Shown piece by piece: positions 7,232 through 20,696 of a stretch of DNA of 64,000 bases. Position numbers and translations under genes: made by a program. Within the stretch, counting starts at the first letter, position 1. Each line of letters starts with the position of its first letter. The stretch is from Paenibacillus sp. D2_2 (GTDB lineage: Bacteria; Bacillota; Bacilli; Paenibacillales; Paenibacillaceae): contig NZ_CP133605.1 of NCBI RefSeq assembly GCF_031199965.1, forward strand, positions 1,148,501-1,212,500, read 5' to 3'. The notes under the pieces are model-generated. The model was given only the letters and a program-made list of their open reading frames with translations, was not told the DNA's origin and ran no database searches.

Positions 7232-8820
7232 TTGAGTGAGCTAATTAAAGTTCTGATTGTTGATGATGAAATGCTGGTTCGACAGGGCATTAAGCATATA
7301 TTGAACTGGGAGCAGAACGGGTTTCAAATTGTCGGCGAAGCGTCGAATGGGAAAGAGGCGTTGGCCCTGATTGAAGAACTGCAGCCGCAGATTGTGTTGA
7401 CAGACATTGTCATGCCCGTCATAGACGGAGAAGAACTGACGCGAATGATCAAAATTAGATGGCCGCAGATCGAGGTGATCGTACTGAGTAGCTTCAGTGA
7501 ATTTGAATATGTACGTTCATCCTTTCAAAGCGGGGTATCAGATTATATTTTGAAGCCGCATTTAGAGACAGGAATGCTGATTGAGGTTCTCCGCAAAGCC
7601 GCTTTCAAAATTCCCTCTCGTACCGGAAGCGGTCAAATAGAGCAGGTATCATCCATACATACGATATTGGATAAAATCATTTCTGGTTATGAAGTTGAAT
7701 TAGACCCCCAGGTCTTAAAAGCTTGGTTGCCGCATCCCTTTCTCTATTTACTCGGTACAGAGGTTGGTCATCAAGCCGGAAAAGGCGAGGAAGCTGGATC
7801 TGCAGTACATTCTCTAATCGATTCTTTGAAAGCGCTTTTTCCAGAGATGGTCGTTGCTAAACTGAAAGACCAGAAGGTTCCAGGCTATCCTGATATGGCG
7901 GTGTATCTGCTTAATGTAAGAGAGGAGGAGAGCCGCACTGTTCCGGTGAAGCTGAAAATGCTACATCCCAGCTCCTTCTCGGTGAACGGGGAGATCGAGT
8001 GGATGTTAAGCAAAGCCTTCACGCAGCTGGAACAATTGAAAACCGTATATCAGGACAGCTTGCTCAAGTTGCTGGAATACCGTTTTTTTCTACCATACAA
8101 CGCAGCGCTGACACCAAACGAGCTTCCGAAGGTTTATGAGAAGGGCAAAAGCTTTCAGCTAAGTTCTTTTATGGATCTGGTTCGCAGACTTCAACTACAG
8201 GAGGCATTTCAGGAACTGCAGAAATATGTTCGCGAACAGGAGCTTGACTATACAGTCGATGTATTTGAATTCAAGTCTTCGATCAGCAACATCATCTTTA
8301 ATGTGATCTATCTTCTTGGAAGCATGAATTATGAGGTGAAACCGCTCGATGAAGCCAAGTACTCTTATTTCAAGCGTATCGATAAAGCGCGGCATTTGGA
8401 TGAGATCGCGGAGCTGTTGAATGAGTTCCAACTGAAGATCCAGGAGTGTATCTATGCAATGGGGATGAATCTGATGGTAATCCAAGCATGAAGCTGCTGC
8501 TTGATTATATCGAAGAGCATTATGCGGATCCGATTACACTGACGGAGATGGCTAAGCATTTTCATTTTAATCCGTCCTATTTATCCAGCTTCTTTGCGGC
8601 GCATCATCACGAAGGATTCAAGGATCATCTCAATCGGGTACGGATAAATAAAGCAGCTGATTTGCTGCGATACGGAGATACGCCGATTTCAGAAATCGGC
8701 TGCATGGTTGGGTATGGAGATCACAGCTATTTCTGTAAAGTGTTCAAGAGAAGTACGGGTATATCACCGAGCCATTACCGGAGACATTATCATCAATCAC
8801 AAGGGACAAGAGAGCCATGA
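7232..8820 (+). CDS. YesN-type AraC-family response regulator (one frameshift)
   Basis: The N-terminal receiver domain has the acidic pair D11-D12, the phospho-acceptor D58 in QIVLTDIVMP and K108 in YILKPH. A long linker region follows. The C-terminal AraC helix-turn-helix pair reads ITLTEMAKHFHFNPSYLSSF and ISEIGCMVGYGDHSYFCKVF. The frame breaks near 8461, where a G is missing from GGGG. Restoring it joins ECIYAMG to DESDGNPSMKLLL and gives about 530 residues, normal for the family. The start is TTG with TTGAGGGGG upstream. It overlaps the kinase gene by ATGA and should activate the sugar-transport operon downstream. Confidence 0.9.
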
Positions 8821-10598
8821 GAGTGATATTGGAGCGTCTTAAATTTCACGGACTGTTTATTAAGTTGTTCGTTGTTATGGTTATCTGCATCATTTCGATT
8901 ACAGTGTCCGTCGTATGGGTCAATTTACGAATGTCTGAGCAGCTGTTCCTGAAGACATTCAGCATTACGAATTATAAGGTCATTGAGCAAATTCGCAGCA
9001 ATTTCGAGTCTTTTCACTATTCTATCGTGTTGGCCGTAAGTAATGCGCAACAGAGCGGGACACTTAAAACTTTTTTGACGGAAAAAGATACAAACCAATC
9101 GATCAAAAATTTCTCAGCTTACTATAACATGACACAGCAAATGAAAAGGATTCAATCGAACGTCGATGCTTATTCCGTTGGCGTCGCCATCGTAGGCATT
9201 AATGGGCGGAATTATTCAGGGAACTACAATTTCGCCAAACCGACAGCACAGGAACTGAAGCAAAGTCCCCTAACGCGGAGAGCGGAGGCGGAACCGAAGA
9301 AGCTGATGTATCAGCTCTATATGGATTCCAACGGCACAGTCAGCGGCAAGCCAATTATCGTCGCTACAAAGGTGCTTAGGGAGCAAACAACGGGGCAGCA
9401 ATACGGAATGCTCTATATTACGATTGATGAAAATGATTTTAAACCCTTCTACAGTAGATTTACGAGCGACGGTAATGACGTCATGATCATAGATAAAGAT
9501 GGACTTGTAATATCCAGCAACCGTTCGGAGACGATCGGGCAGAAAAATGCCGAACTGTTGTCCTATGCAGAGGAGATTCAGCAGGGCAACCTTGATTTGA
9601 AAAAGGTGAATGTAATGGGCAAGGACAAGCTCGTATTGGCTGAGTACCTACCTTCTTACGATTTCTATCTTGTGAACATGATCGATCAGAAGTATGTCTT
9701 AGGGCAAATGGTAAATACCAAATCGATTATTCTTATATGTTTATTGATCGTGCTTGCCGCACTCATCGTCGTCTTTCTGATTTCCCGCAAAATGACCCGT
9801 TCACTAACGCTGCTGGCAAGGCAGATGTCCAAGGTGCATCTCAGGAATTTCCATAACTATGTGAATGTATCGGGCAGCTATGAAATACGCCAGCTTAGTC
9901 ATGCTTACAATTACATGTTGAACGAGATGAATGACTACGTGAAGCAGCTGGTCGAGACGGAGAAAGAGCAACGGATCGCGGAGCTTGCCGCCCTGCAGCA
10001 GCAGATCAATCCGCACTTTCTCTATAATACACTCGCTTCCGTCAAATTTTTGGTCCAACAAGGTAACAAGGAGAAGGCTGAAGAGACGATTCATGCCCTG
10101 ATCTCCCTTTTGCAGAATACGATAAGCAATGTCAGCGAGACGATTACGGTGGAACAGGAGCTTGTGAACCTGAAACATTACGTATTTATAAATCATGTCC
10201 GTTATGGAGAACGAATCCGGGTCACTTACTTCGTTGCTCCAGATTGCCTGACCTATCATGTGCCGAAGCTGATTATCCAGCCTTTTATCGAAAATGCCTT
10301 CTTCCATGCATTTAATGTAAAAGGGGAAGGAGTCATTCGAGTCCTTGTCTCCAAGGAATCACAGAAGTTGATCTGTGAAGTACTTGATAACGGAGACGGC
10401 ATGGACATACAGCAGCTTGCTGATGCAAAGTCTAAGCAGAACAAAGGCTCCAGACAGTTGTTCTCGGGCGTCGGCATAGCCAATGTCCATGACCGGATCA
10501 GGCTGTTGTATGGAGGAGAGTATGGATTAACGATTCAGAGTGAGATTGGCGAGGGAACCAAGGTGCGCATTACGCTGCCACTCGTTGAAATCCAATAA
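8817..10598 (+). CDS. YesM-type sensor histidine kinase
   Basis: This 593-residue protein has a membrane helix near residues 15-35, a large extracellular sensor region, a second helix near 300-322 (SIILICLLIVLAALIVVFLI) and a HAMP linker. Its His_kinase domain has H400 in QQQINPHFLYNTL, and the ATPase domain contains IIQPFIENAFFHAF and GVGIANVHDRIRLLYG. This order is that of the LytS/YesM family. It starts inside the stop of the response-regulator gene (ATGA), so the two are translationally coupled. It probably senses an oligosaccharide or its bound lipoprotein and phosphorylates the regulator at D58. Confidence 0.93.
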   Translation: MRVILERLKFHGLFIKLFVVMVICIISITVSVVWVNLRMSEQLFLKTFSITNYKVIEQIRSNFESFHYSIVLAVSNAQQSGTLKTFLTEKDTNQSIKNFSAYYNMTQQMKRIQSNVDAYSVGVAIVGINGRNYSGNYNFAKPTAQELKQSPLTRRAEAEPKKLMYQLYMDSNGTVSGKPIIVATKVLREQTTGQQYGMLYITIDENDFKPFYSRFTSDGNDVMIIDKDGLVISSNRSETIGQKNAELLSYAEEIQQGNLDLKKVNVMGKDKLVLAEYLPSYDFYLVNMIDQKYVLGQMVNTKSIILICLLIVLAALIVVFLISRKMTRSLTLLARQMSKVHLRNFHNYVNVSGSYEIRQLSHAYNYMLNEMNDYVKQLVETEKEQRIAELAALQQQINPHFLYNTLASVKFLVQQGNKEKAEETIHALISLLQNTISNVSETITVEQELVNLKHYVFINHVRYGERIRVTYFVAPDCLTYHVPKLIIQPFIENAFFHAFNVKGEGVIRVLVSKESQKLICEVLDNGDGMDIQQLADAKSKQNKGSRQLFSGVGIANVHDRIRLLYGGEYGLTIQSEIGEGTKVRITLPLVEIQ

Positions 10599-10645
10599 AC
10601 TTACCAGAATCCAAACAAATTACTACCGAAAAAATGTTCAAATGG

Positions 10646-10756
10646 AGAAAGCGCATTCAACAGGCAATAAAACAACAAATCTGTACAAAGAAATGGCTAA
10701 CGATAGCCTGCAGCCCGATGCTACGATAAATACAGATCTTACAGAAAGCGCTTGCA
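10646..10756 (+). promoter_or_regulatory. Two cre-like CcpA sites upstream of the sugar-binding lipoprotein
   Basis: AGAAAGCGCATTCA (10646-10659) and AGAAAGCGCTTGCA (10743-10756) each match 12 of 14 positions of the consensus TGWAANCGNTNWCA. Both lie in the 215-base gap between the kinase gene and the lipoprotein gene. Catabolite repression of the transporter is inferred. Confidence 0.45.
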
Positions 10757-10813
10757 ATCAAAGAGTGCAGCCATAAGATCAACATAAATAAACAATGAGA
10801 AGGGGCTGAAACA

Positions 10814-12109
10814 ATGAAGAAGGCATTGGTTTTATTGATGACCTGTATGCTGCTTCTAACAGCTTGTTCCTCCGGAAGCAAAGATAAAGGTACAACGGCT
10901 TCCGGCGGGGAGGAGAAGCGAAGGAAATCACGATTTGGGCTTGGGATCCCGCATTTAATATCGCAGCCTTGAATATTGCGAAGGAAGCTTATAATGCGAA
11001 GCATCCAGATGTGAAAGTGAATATCGTTGAATATGCGCAAGCGGACATCATTCAGAAGATGAATACAGGACTGAACTCTGGGACGACCAAAGGTCTACCG
11101 AATATCGTTCTGATTGAAGATTATCGGGCGCAGGGCTTCCTGCAATCTTACCCTGATTCATTTGTGGATTTAAGCGGCAAGATCAAGGCGGAGGATTTCG
11201 CTGATTATAAGATTGGGCCAACGAGTTTAAATGGCAAGCAGTATGGTGTTCCATTCGATTCGGGCGTTGCCAGGTCTATATATTCGTAAGGACTATGTAG
11301 AGCAAGCAGGATACAAGGTAGATGATTTAATGGATTTGGACTGGGGCCAATACATTGAAATCGGTAAGAAAATTAAAGCGGTCACAGGTAAGGATATGAT
11401 CTCACTTGATCCGAATGATCTTGGCATTCTGCGCATGATGATTCAGTCCGCAGGATCATGGTATCTGAAGGAAGACGGGAAAACGCCGGATCTTGGCGGC
11501 AATGCTGCGTTGAAGAAAGCGATGGAGCTGTACAAGAAAATGATGGAAGCTAATATCGTCAAAGTGAATGCGGATTGGAGCCAATTTATCGCGTCGATTA
11601 ACAATGGCGATGTAGCGACCGTGCCTACCGGGAACTGGATTACGCCTTCGGTCAAAGCGGAAGCGTCCCAATCCGGCAAATGGGCGATTCTGCCGATGCC
11701 TAAGCTACCGGATACGCCAAACTCCGTATATGCGACGAATCTCGGCGGAAGCTCCTGGTATGTAATGAATGTTCCAGGCTCGGAGACAGCGGCAAACTTC
11801 ATGGCGGAAACCTTCGGTTCAAATGTGGATATGTATCAAACCTTGTTAACCAAAGTTGGAGCGATCGGAACACTTAAGGCGGCAGCTCAAGGCGAGGCTT
11901 ATTCGAAACCGGATGAATTCTTCGGTGGGCAGCAGACTGTTAATGATTTCGCGAAATGGACGGCAGAAATTCCAAAAGTGAACTATGGTACTTCGACTTA
12001 TGCGATTGAAGACATTCTGGTAGTTGAGGTTCAGAATTATTTGAACGGCAAAAATATCGATCAAGTACTTAGTGACGCGCAGTCCCAGGCAGAAGCACAG
12101 ATTAAGTAA
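10814..12109 (+). CDS. CUT1 sugar ABC transporter substrate-binding lipoprotein (two frameshifts)
   Basis: The ATG at 10814 follows GAAGGGG. The lipobox LLTACSSG places the acylated cysteine at residue 18. The mature fold reads EITIWAWDPAFNIAALN, later GVPFDSG, and ends with VLSDAQSQAEAQIK. Frame is lost near 10915 (one base short around GGGGAGGAG) and near 11270, where one extra base sits between GVA and GLYIRKDY. Corrected length is about 430 residues, normal for the family. It should capture an oligosaccharide outside the membrane and hand it to the two permeases that follow. Confidence 0.88.
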
Positions 12110-12116
12110 TAATTAT

Positions 12117-12170
12117 AACCCCCAGGGTGCGTTAAGCTGGCTGATATTGCAGCGCCTGGGGTTTTACTTT
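12117..12170 (+). terminator. Intra-operon hairpin between binding protein and permease genes
   Basis: AACCCCCAGG (12117-12126) pairs with CCTGGGGTTTT (12155-12165). A hairpin after the binding-protein gene is usual in sugar ABC operons and lets this protein be made in excess of the permeases. Confidence 0.65.
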
Positions 12171-12195
12171 GCAGCAGAAAGGGGCAAGAGTAGCT

Positions 12196-13089
12196 ATGAG
12201 AGCGCACAAACCAAGCGTCAGTATCCGTACTAAGAACGAATTGACAGGATGGAGCTTCATCCTGATTGCCGTGTTAATGATCATAACCTTCTACTTCTAT
12301 CCGATGATCCAGGCGCTGATTTTATCATTCAAGAGCGGTACTGGCTCTCAGCTAAGCTTCACGGGATGGTCCAATTACGAGAGACTGCTCACGGATAAAA
12401 TGTTCTTGACAGCGCTCAAGAATACGTTGATCTACTTGATTGTTCAGGTTCCGATTATGATTATTCTGGCTTTATTTATTTCCGTGCTGCTTAACGACAG
12501 CCAGCTTAAATTCAGAGGCTTCTTCCGGACAGCAATCTTCCTGCCATGCGTTACATCGCTTGTAGCCTATTCTGTTGTGTTCAAGTATTTGTTCGGGAAC
12601 GATGGGCTTGTGAATCTTATGCTGATGAAGCTATCGATCATAAACGCTCCGATTGGCTGGATTACCGATCCGTTCTGGGCCAAGATCACTATTATATTGG
12701 CGATTACATGGCGGTGGACGGGTTACAATATGATCTTCTATTTGTCGGCGCTACAAAATATTGATAGCTCGATTTATGAAGCAGCCCGGATTGATGGTGC
12801 TTCGTCTACCAACCAATTTTTCAAAATAACGATTCCGATGCTTAAGCCAATCATTCTGTTTACTTCGATTACATCGACAATCGGCACGCTTCAGCTATTT
12901 GATGAAGTCGTTAATATTACAAAGGGCAGACCCGGGAATGCGACCCTCTCAATTTCGCAGTACATCTATAATCTATCGTTCAAATATACGGCTGATTTCG
13001 GATACGCGGCGACGGTGTCCTATTCTATCGTAATTATTATTATTGTGCTCTCGATCCTTCAATTCAAAGTGGCAGGTGATCAGAAATGA
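12196..13089 (+). CDS. Sugar ABC transporter permease, inner-membrane subunit 1 (CUT1)
   Basis: About 297 residues with six predicted helices, starting LTGWSFILIAVLMIITFYFY. The EAA loop, which docks with the ATPase, is seen as YEAARIDGASSTNQFFKITIP. I prefer ATG 12196, placed after AGAAAGGGG, to the in-frame TTG at 12169. It overlaps the second permease by ATGA. No ATPase gene is present in the operon. CUT1 systems in this group commonly share one encoded elsewhere, such as MsmK/MsmX. Confidence 0.9.
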   Translation: MRAHKPSVSIRTKNELTGWSFILIAVLMIITFYFYPMIQALILSFKSGTGSQLSFTGWSNYERLLTDKMFLTALKNTLIYLIVQVPIMIILALFISVLLNDSQLKFRGFFRTAIFLPCVTSLVAYSVVFKYLFGNDGLVNLMLMKLSIINAPIGWITDPFWAKITIILAITWRWTGYNMIFYLSALQNIDSSIYEAARIDGASSTNQFFKITIPMLKPIILFTSITSTIGTLQLFDEVVNITKGRPGNATLSISQYIYNLSFKYTADFGYAATVSYSIVIIIIVLSILQFKVAGDQK

Positions 13090-13910
13090 AGAAGCTAAAG
13101 CGCATATTTACGTACACTTTTCTGAGTATCGCAGCTTTTGTATCTATCTTTCCTTTTTTGTGGATGGTCGTAAGCGCAACGAATAAATCGGTGGAAATTA
13201 CGAAAGGCAGGCTGCTTCCGGGTGGCTATTTGCTTGAAAATTTCAAGAAGCTACTGGATACGACGGAGCTTGGCACGGCATTGTGGAATTCAGCGAAAAT
13301 ATCTGTACTCATCACGATCCTTGCGATTCTGATTGCCTCCCTGGCGGGTTATGGATTTGAGATTTTCCGCAGCAAGGCGAAGGACATTGTATTCAGTATT
13401 TTATTGCTATCGATGATGATTCCATTCGCGGCGCTAATGGTCCCGCTATACCGGATGTTTGCCGACATATCCAATACGGCGCCGGCTATCGGGATCGATA
13501 CAGTGGCTGCAGTAATACTGCCTACGGTGACGACTGCATTTCTTATTTTCTTCTTTAGACAGAGTTCGAAGATGTTCTCGAAGGATATGATCGAGGCAGG
13601 CCGAATCGACGGGCTGAGAGAGCTTGGCATATTCTTTAAAATTTTCATGCCAACGATGAAGACGACTTATGCAGCTGCAGGCATCATCACGTTCATGTCG
13701 AGTTGGAACAGCTATCTCTGGCCACTCATTGTTCTACAGTCGCCTGAGCAAAGGACGATACCGCTTCTTATATCGAATCTCGGTTCGGGATACGCACCCG
13801 ATTACGGCCTGATCATGCTGGCGATTGTTATTGCGACCTTGCCGACTGCACTCGTATTTTTCTTGCTACAGAAGCATTTTGTAGCAGGCATGATGGGCTC
13901 GGTGAAGTAA
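13086..13910 (+). CDS. Sugar ABC transporter permease, inner-membrane subunit 2 (CUT1)
   Basis: This 274-residue protein has six helices. The EAA loop here is IEAGRIDGLRELGIFFKIFM, near residues 180-200. An early WMVVSATNKS motif and a final short basic tail (MMGSVK) are typical of MalG-like partners. It overlaps the first permease by four bases. A family-2 inverted-repeat element begins directly at its stop codon, so the gap to the beta-galactosidase gene is made up almost wholly of that element. Confidence 0.9.
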   Translation: MKKLKRIFTYTFLSIAAFVSIFPFLWMVVSATNKSVEITKGRLLPGGYLLENFKKLLDTTELGTALWNSAKISVLITILAILIASLAGYGFEIFRSKAKDIVFSILLLSMMIPFAALMVPLYRMFADISNTAPAIGIDTVAAVILPTVTTAFLIFFFRQSSKMFSKDMIEAGRIDGLRELGIFFKIFMPTMKTTYAAAGIITFMSSWNSYLWPLIVLQSPEQRTIPLLISNLGSGYAPDYGLIMLAIVIATLPTALVFFLLQKHFVAGMMGSVK

Positions 13911-14097
13911 GTTGAACTAATGATAGTAGGGGTGTAGGCGCCGGGTGAAATGTTCTTACGATCGCTGTTGTTCGCGGATTTCTCTGATTTAATAAATTCA
14001 AGCATGGTAGAAATCCACTCTCAAAGGCGAACGCTACGCTTCTTCAGAATCATTTCATCCTTTTGCCTTTTCCTAGCTCTTTTCTTTAGTCCAACTT
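13909..14097. repeat. Family-2 inverted-repeat element, copy D
   Basis: The ends AAGTTGAACTAA and TTAGTCCAACTT form inverted repeats with one mismatch. The interior blocks GAAATGTTCTTACGATCGCT, GTAGAAATC and TTCTTCAGAATCATTTCA are shared with the copy at 39415-39685. It is non-coding and lies between the permease and beta-galactosidase genes. Confidence 0.8.
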
Positions 14098-14124
14098 ATA
14101 TTTTTAAAATAGGAGAGATAGAAA

Positions 14125-17179
<3,055 letters not shown>

Positions 17180-17445
17180 GATTCTCACTGTTAGTGAAAC
17201 AGTAATAGGACTGTGCAGAAAAGCCAGAAAAGTACGTTTAAAGCGGCTTGTTATCAAGTCGGCTTTAGCTCTGTAGGCTTTGGAATCCTCCTTTCCGGTG
17301 TGGACCTCAATCGACAGAATCAACATATGAACAGGGAAATATTGTTGCAAAAAGGAGAATATTTATATTTTGTAGAATACATTCTTATATGTGAGTTTAA
17401 TGGAAATAAATGACTCACATAAAAGATTGAGGGAGGATTTAGTGA

Positions 17446-17897
17446 ATGGAGAAAGGCAAGGTGTTTATGCCGGCGATTGCCGCGCTGCTTGCGGCGATTA
17501 TTGGCGCAGTCGTATGGGCTCTTATCATCGTATTAACAGATTATGAGCTCGGAATCATTGCATGGGGATTGGATTACTAACCGCTTTCGCTGTTAGATTT
17601 TTCTCGCCGAGAATCACTCCTATGCAGCAGATTATTGCGGTTATTGCCAGTTTGGTAGGTATTGTACTTGGGAAGTTCTTTGCGCTATCCTACGGATGGA
17701 ATCAGGGAATGGACGGAATGTTCAGCAGTTATTCAATTACGTTCTTTACGGATAATATTATGGAGATAGCTCAACCGATGGATATTGTCTTCATCGTGTT
17801 GGCTGTTGTGACGGCATGGCAATTACCAGCAAAAATGTCCAAGCGTAAAGAGGCGGCAAACGATGCTAACGAAGCTCCTGCTACACCGGTGGAGTAA
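17446..17897 (+). CDS. Small integral membrane protein of unknown function (one frameshift)
   Basis: The ATG at 17446 follows GGGAGG. The first part reads MEKGKVFMPAIAALLAAIIG with a helix. A base missing from GGGG near 17562 must be restored to join GIIAWG to IGLLTAFAVRFF. The remainder has further helices (MQQIIAVIASLVGIVLGKFF and MDIVFIVLAVVTAWQL) and a charged tail ending ATPVE. About 150 residues with four helices. I do not recognise the family. It is transcribed alone, with a strong terminator after it. Confidence 0.65.
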
Positions 17898-17931
17898 GAG
17901 TTTCTATACTTCATTGTAAATACATAATAGT

Positions 17932-17976
17932 AAAAGCGTCCCTACATTTGAAGACAAATGAGGGACGCTTTTTTTA
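17932..17976 (+). terminator. Terminator after the small membrane protein gene
   Basis: AAAGCGTCCCTACATTTG and CAAATG-AGGGACGCTTT form a long near-perfect stem followed by seven T residues. It also stands between convergent genes. Confidence 0.9.
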
Positions 17977-18001
17977 ACCTTCTTAAACGAAGCTGCAGAA
18001 A

Positions 18002-19581
18002 TTACAATCGTCCTGCAGCTTTCACCTTCACCAGCAGAGCGTTACCTGGTAGATACGCAATCGGAATATCCTCGGATACTACGATCTGCACCGTATCGCG
18101 ATTTGCACCAGCCAGAACGGCTTGGTTAATAGCGTGGTTACGCGCATCCTCCATAGCTTGGTCGTATGTCATCTCATCCAGCGAGTAGATCCGCTCGGTC
18201 TCGCCACTTACCTCACCCAGGGCGGCACCAATTGCATTCGCCGCATCGTAATGATCAGGCCTCACGATTTTAGCCACACCCTCAAGCTTGTCGGCAACGA
18301 GAATGCTTCCGCCACCTACGAGAATAACATCGACGGCATCTGCACTTGTCTTCATTCGATCAATCGCATCCTCGATATCCTGCGTGATGATCTCATCGGC
18401 TCTGCGACAGATCGATTCATCAAGATCATTCGTCTGCACACCTTCCCAATGATAGCGTCCTAGCTTGACCGCTACGTCTGTGGCTGTAGTGTATCCCCGC
18501 CAAAGATACGGGCGCGCTTCAATAGCTCATACCCGACACTGTCCGGGCCAACCGTGACTTGATCCTGCCCCGCATCTGCACGGACAATCGTACCGCCACC
18601 GATGCCAATCGATAGAATATCCGGCATGCGGAAATTCGTGCGAACTCCTCCGATCTCCACAGCCGCCGATGACTGACGCGGGAAGCCTTGCCAGAGAACG
18701 CCGATATCCGTCGTTGTACCGCCAATATCTACAACAAGGGCGTTGTTCAAGCCTGACAGGTGAGCCGCACCGCGAATCGAGTTCGTTGGTCCGCAGGCGA
18801 TCGTCAGAATCGGGTAGCGCAGCGCATATTCACTACGCATCAGCGTCCCGTCATTTTGACAAATATATACGCCAGCATCAATGCCAAAGCCTTGCAGCGC
18901 ATCTTCAAATCCCTTGACCACTCCTGCGATTACGTTCAGTAATGTGCCGTTGAGTAGAGAGGCGTTCTCCCGCTCAAGCAGTCCGATACTCCCGATCTCA
19001 TGTGACAGGGTTACTGGCATATCCGCACCAAATACTGACTTGGCAAGCTGTTCAACACGTTTCTCCTGAGAGGTGTTCACTGGCGAGAATACGCCGCATA
19101 CAGCGATCGCTTCGACTTGGCCTTTCATCTTCATGAAGCAGTCCGTGATCTCTTGCTCATCCAAATCTACAATCGTTCGACCGTCATATTCATAACCGCC
19201 GTGAACGACATAAGCGTGTCGTCCAACCGCTGCGCGTAATGTGTCATCCCAGTCGGCTAGCGGTGGAACCGAGGTTGTCGCCGGTGCTCCGATGCGGATC
19301 AAGCCAACTTTGCCGAGATGCTTGCGCTCCACAATGGCATTCGTACAATGCGTAGTCCCCAGCATCGCATAACGGACCTGTACCGGATTAACATTGCTCT
19401 CGGAGAGAAGACGACGAATCGACTCGATAATTCCTTCATTAACATCGCGTGTCGTGTGTACTTTTACCGTATGAATCGTGTTCAACTTCGAATCGAGCAA
19501 GGCTGCATCCGTATTTGTTCCGCCGACATCCACTCCGATGCGGTAAATTTCTTCGTTGTTATCCATGTTCGTATGTGACAT
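18002..19581 (-). CDS. Hydantoinase/oxoprolinase-family protein, short HyuA form (one frameshift)
   Basis: The N-terminal hydantoinase fold begins YRIGVDVGGTNTDAALLDSK, an actin-like ATP-binding motif, followed by AMLGTTHCTNAIVERK. The core has ALVVDIGGTTTDIGVL and IGIGGGT. The frame is lost near 18485, where one base is missing and GGDTL must join TATDVAVKLGRYHWEG. The C-terminal part contains VILVGGGSIL. The repaired length is about 526 residues, shorter than the 650-720 of full HyuA. It is the last gene of a minus-strand operon and shares TAATG with the upstream DUF917 gene. Members hydrolyse cyclic imides with ATP or act in related steps; the substrate here is unknown. Confidence 0.85.
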
Positions 19582-20692
19582 TACCGTGCATCCCCTTTCT
19601 GTGATGTCAGCTTCTCAATCGGTACATATGGCACATCATAGCCAAAATACTGCGGTCCGACCGTATCAAGCCCCTTCGCTGTGCGCCATTTCGGATCACA
19701 AGGGAAACCAACAGCGGTTACCCGGGATCCGTATTTCAAGTTCTCTGTCGTAATTGGCATGCCTGTATCCTGGTCTAGCAGGGAGATCAAATCTGGAGTC
19801 ACAGCGAGCGACTGGCCATCCTCTGTGGCCAAGAGGAACTCATTCTGGAAGAACAACCGCATCGTGCGGCCCTTCAGTTCATCCGTTCCTTCAAATACGG
19901 CTTCGCCACGCGTAAATCCACCTTCTGTCCGACGGCGAATGTCTACTGCTTTACCATGGAACAATGCATATCCATGCAAATGCTTCAACAGGGCTTCGAT
20001 CGGATTCTGACGTACATCCTTGGATTCAAATAGTATTTTGCCAATCTCATAAGCGAGCGTTAACGTATGGTGAACGGCACTCTGCTTCACTTGTGCGCCT
20101 GTGACTGGATAATCGCAGATCGATGCGGATCCGCCCATCTGAATCGTAATCGCACGCGCCATTCGCTCTTCCCAGACACCGTCGATCGCATGCATCAGCA
20201 CGGCGTTACCACGTTCATCTGCCATCGTAATCGGACTGCAGTCAATGCCGTCCAGATAGAAAGTGACCATTTGCGATTCGGGAAAAGCACGTCCCATCGC
20301 ATCCGCATCCAGCAGGGGGATACCACGTTCCGCAGCTGCGATGACAGGAACTAGTGAATTTCCGCCACCGACCTCAATCGGCATAATGGCAGTTACCTTG
20401 CGACCGAGTTCTTTTTCGATCAGATCGAGAGGCTTGGTCATTTGCTCCGTTGAAGGAATCTTCTCGTTCATTACCGTAGGCGCTCCGATCATGGACAGAG
20501 GAACGACGAGAGCGTCGTCCTCCAGATCCTCAGGGTTGAGTACACGCACAGGACCATATTTATGAATGGCCTCTAGCGCCATCAATTTACCGATATGGGG
20601 GTCGCCACCCCGCCGGTACCGAGCACTGCCGCACCTACGGCAATATATTTAACCGCTTGTTCATTTAACTTAGTAAGCTTGAAGTTTGTCAT
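19581..20692 (-). CDS. DUF917-family protein (one frameshift)
   Basis: The start ATG at 20692 begins MTNFKLTKLNEQAVKYIAVG. The glycine-rich segment LGTGGGGDPHIGKLMALEAI is broken near 20610 by loss of one G. The rest is intact: IMPIEVGGGNSLVPVIAAAE, LLDADAMGRAFPESQM and the C-terminal YGSRVTAVGFPCDPKW. About 370 residues. DUF917 proteins nearly always neighbour HyuA-type enzymes and purine/pyrimidine permeases, as here. The activity is unknown. The GGGG segment and acidic residues suggest a nucleotide- or metal-binding enzyme, which is inference. Confidence 0.85.
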
Positions 20693-20696
20693 GATG

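Noticed and set aside
9804..10307. 167-residue frame antisense to the YesM kinase
   Set aside because: It lies wholly opposite conserved kinase motifs and has no ribosome site.
17237..17267. Hairpin after the beta-galactosidase gene
   Set aside because: AAAGCGGCTTG and CAAGTCGGCTTT pair with two mismatches and no T tract follows, so I do not call a terminator.
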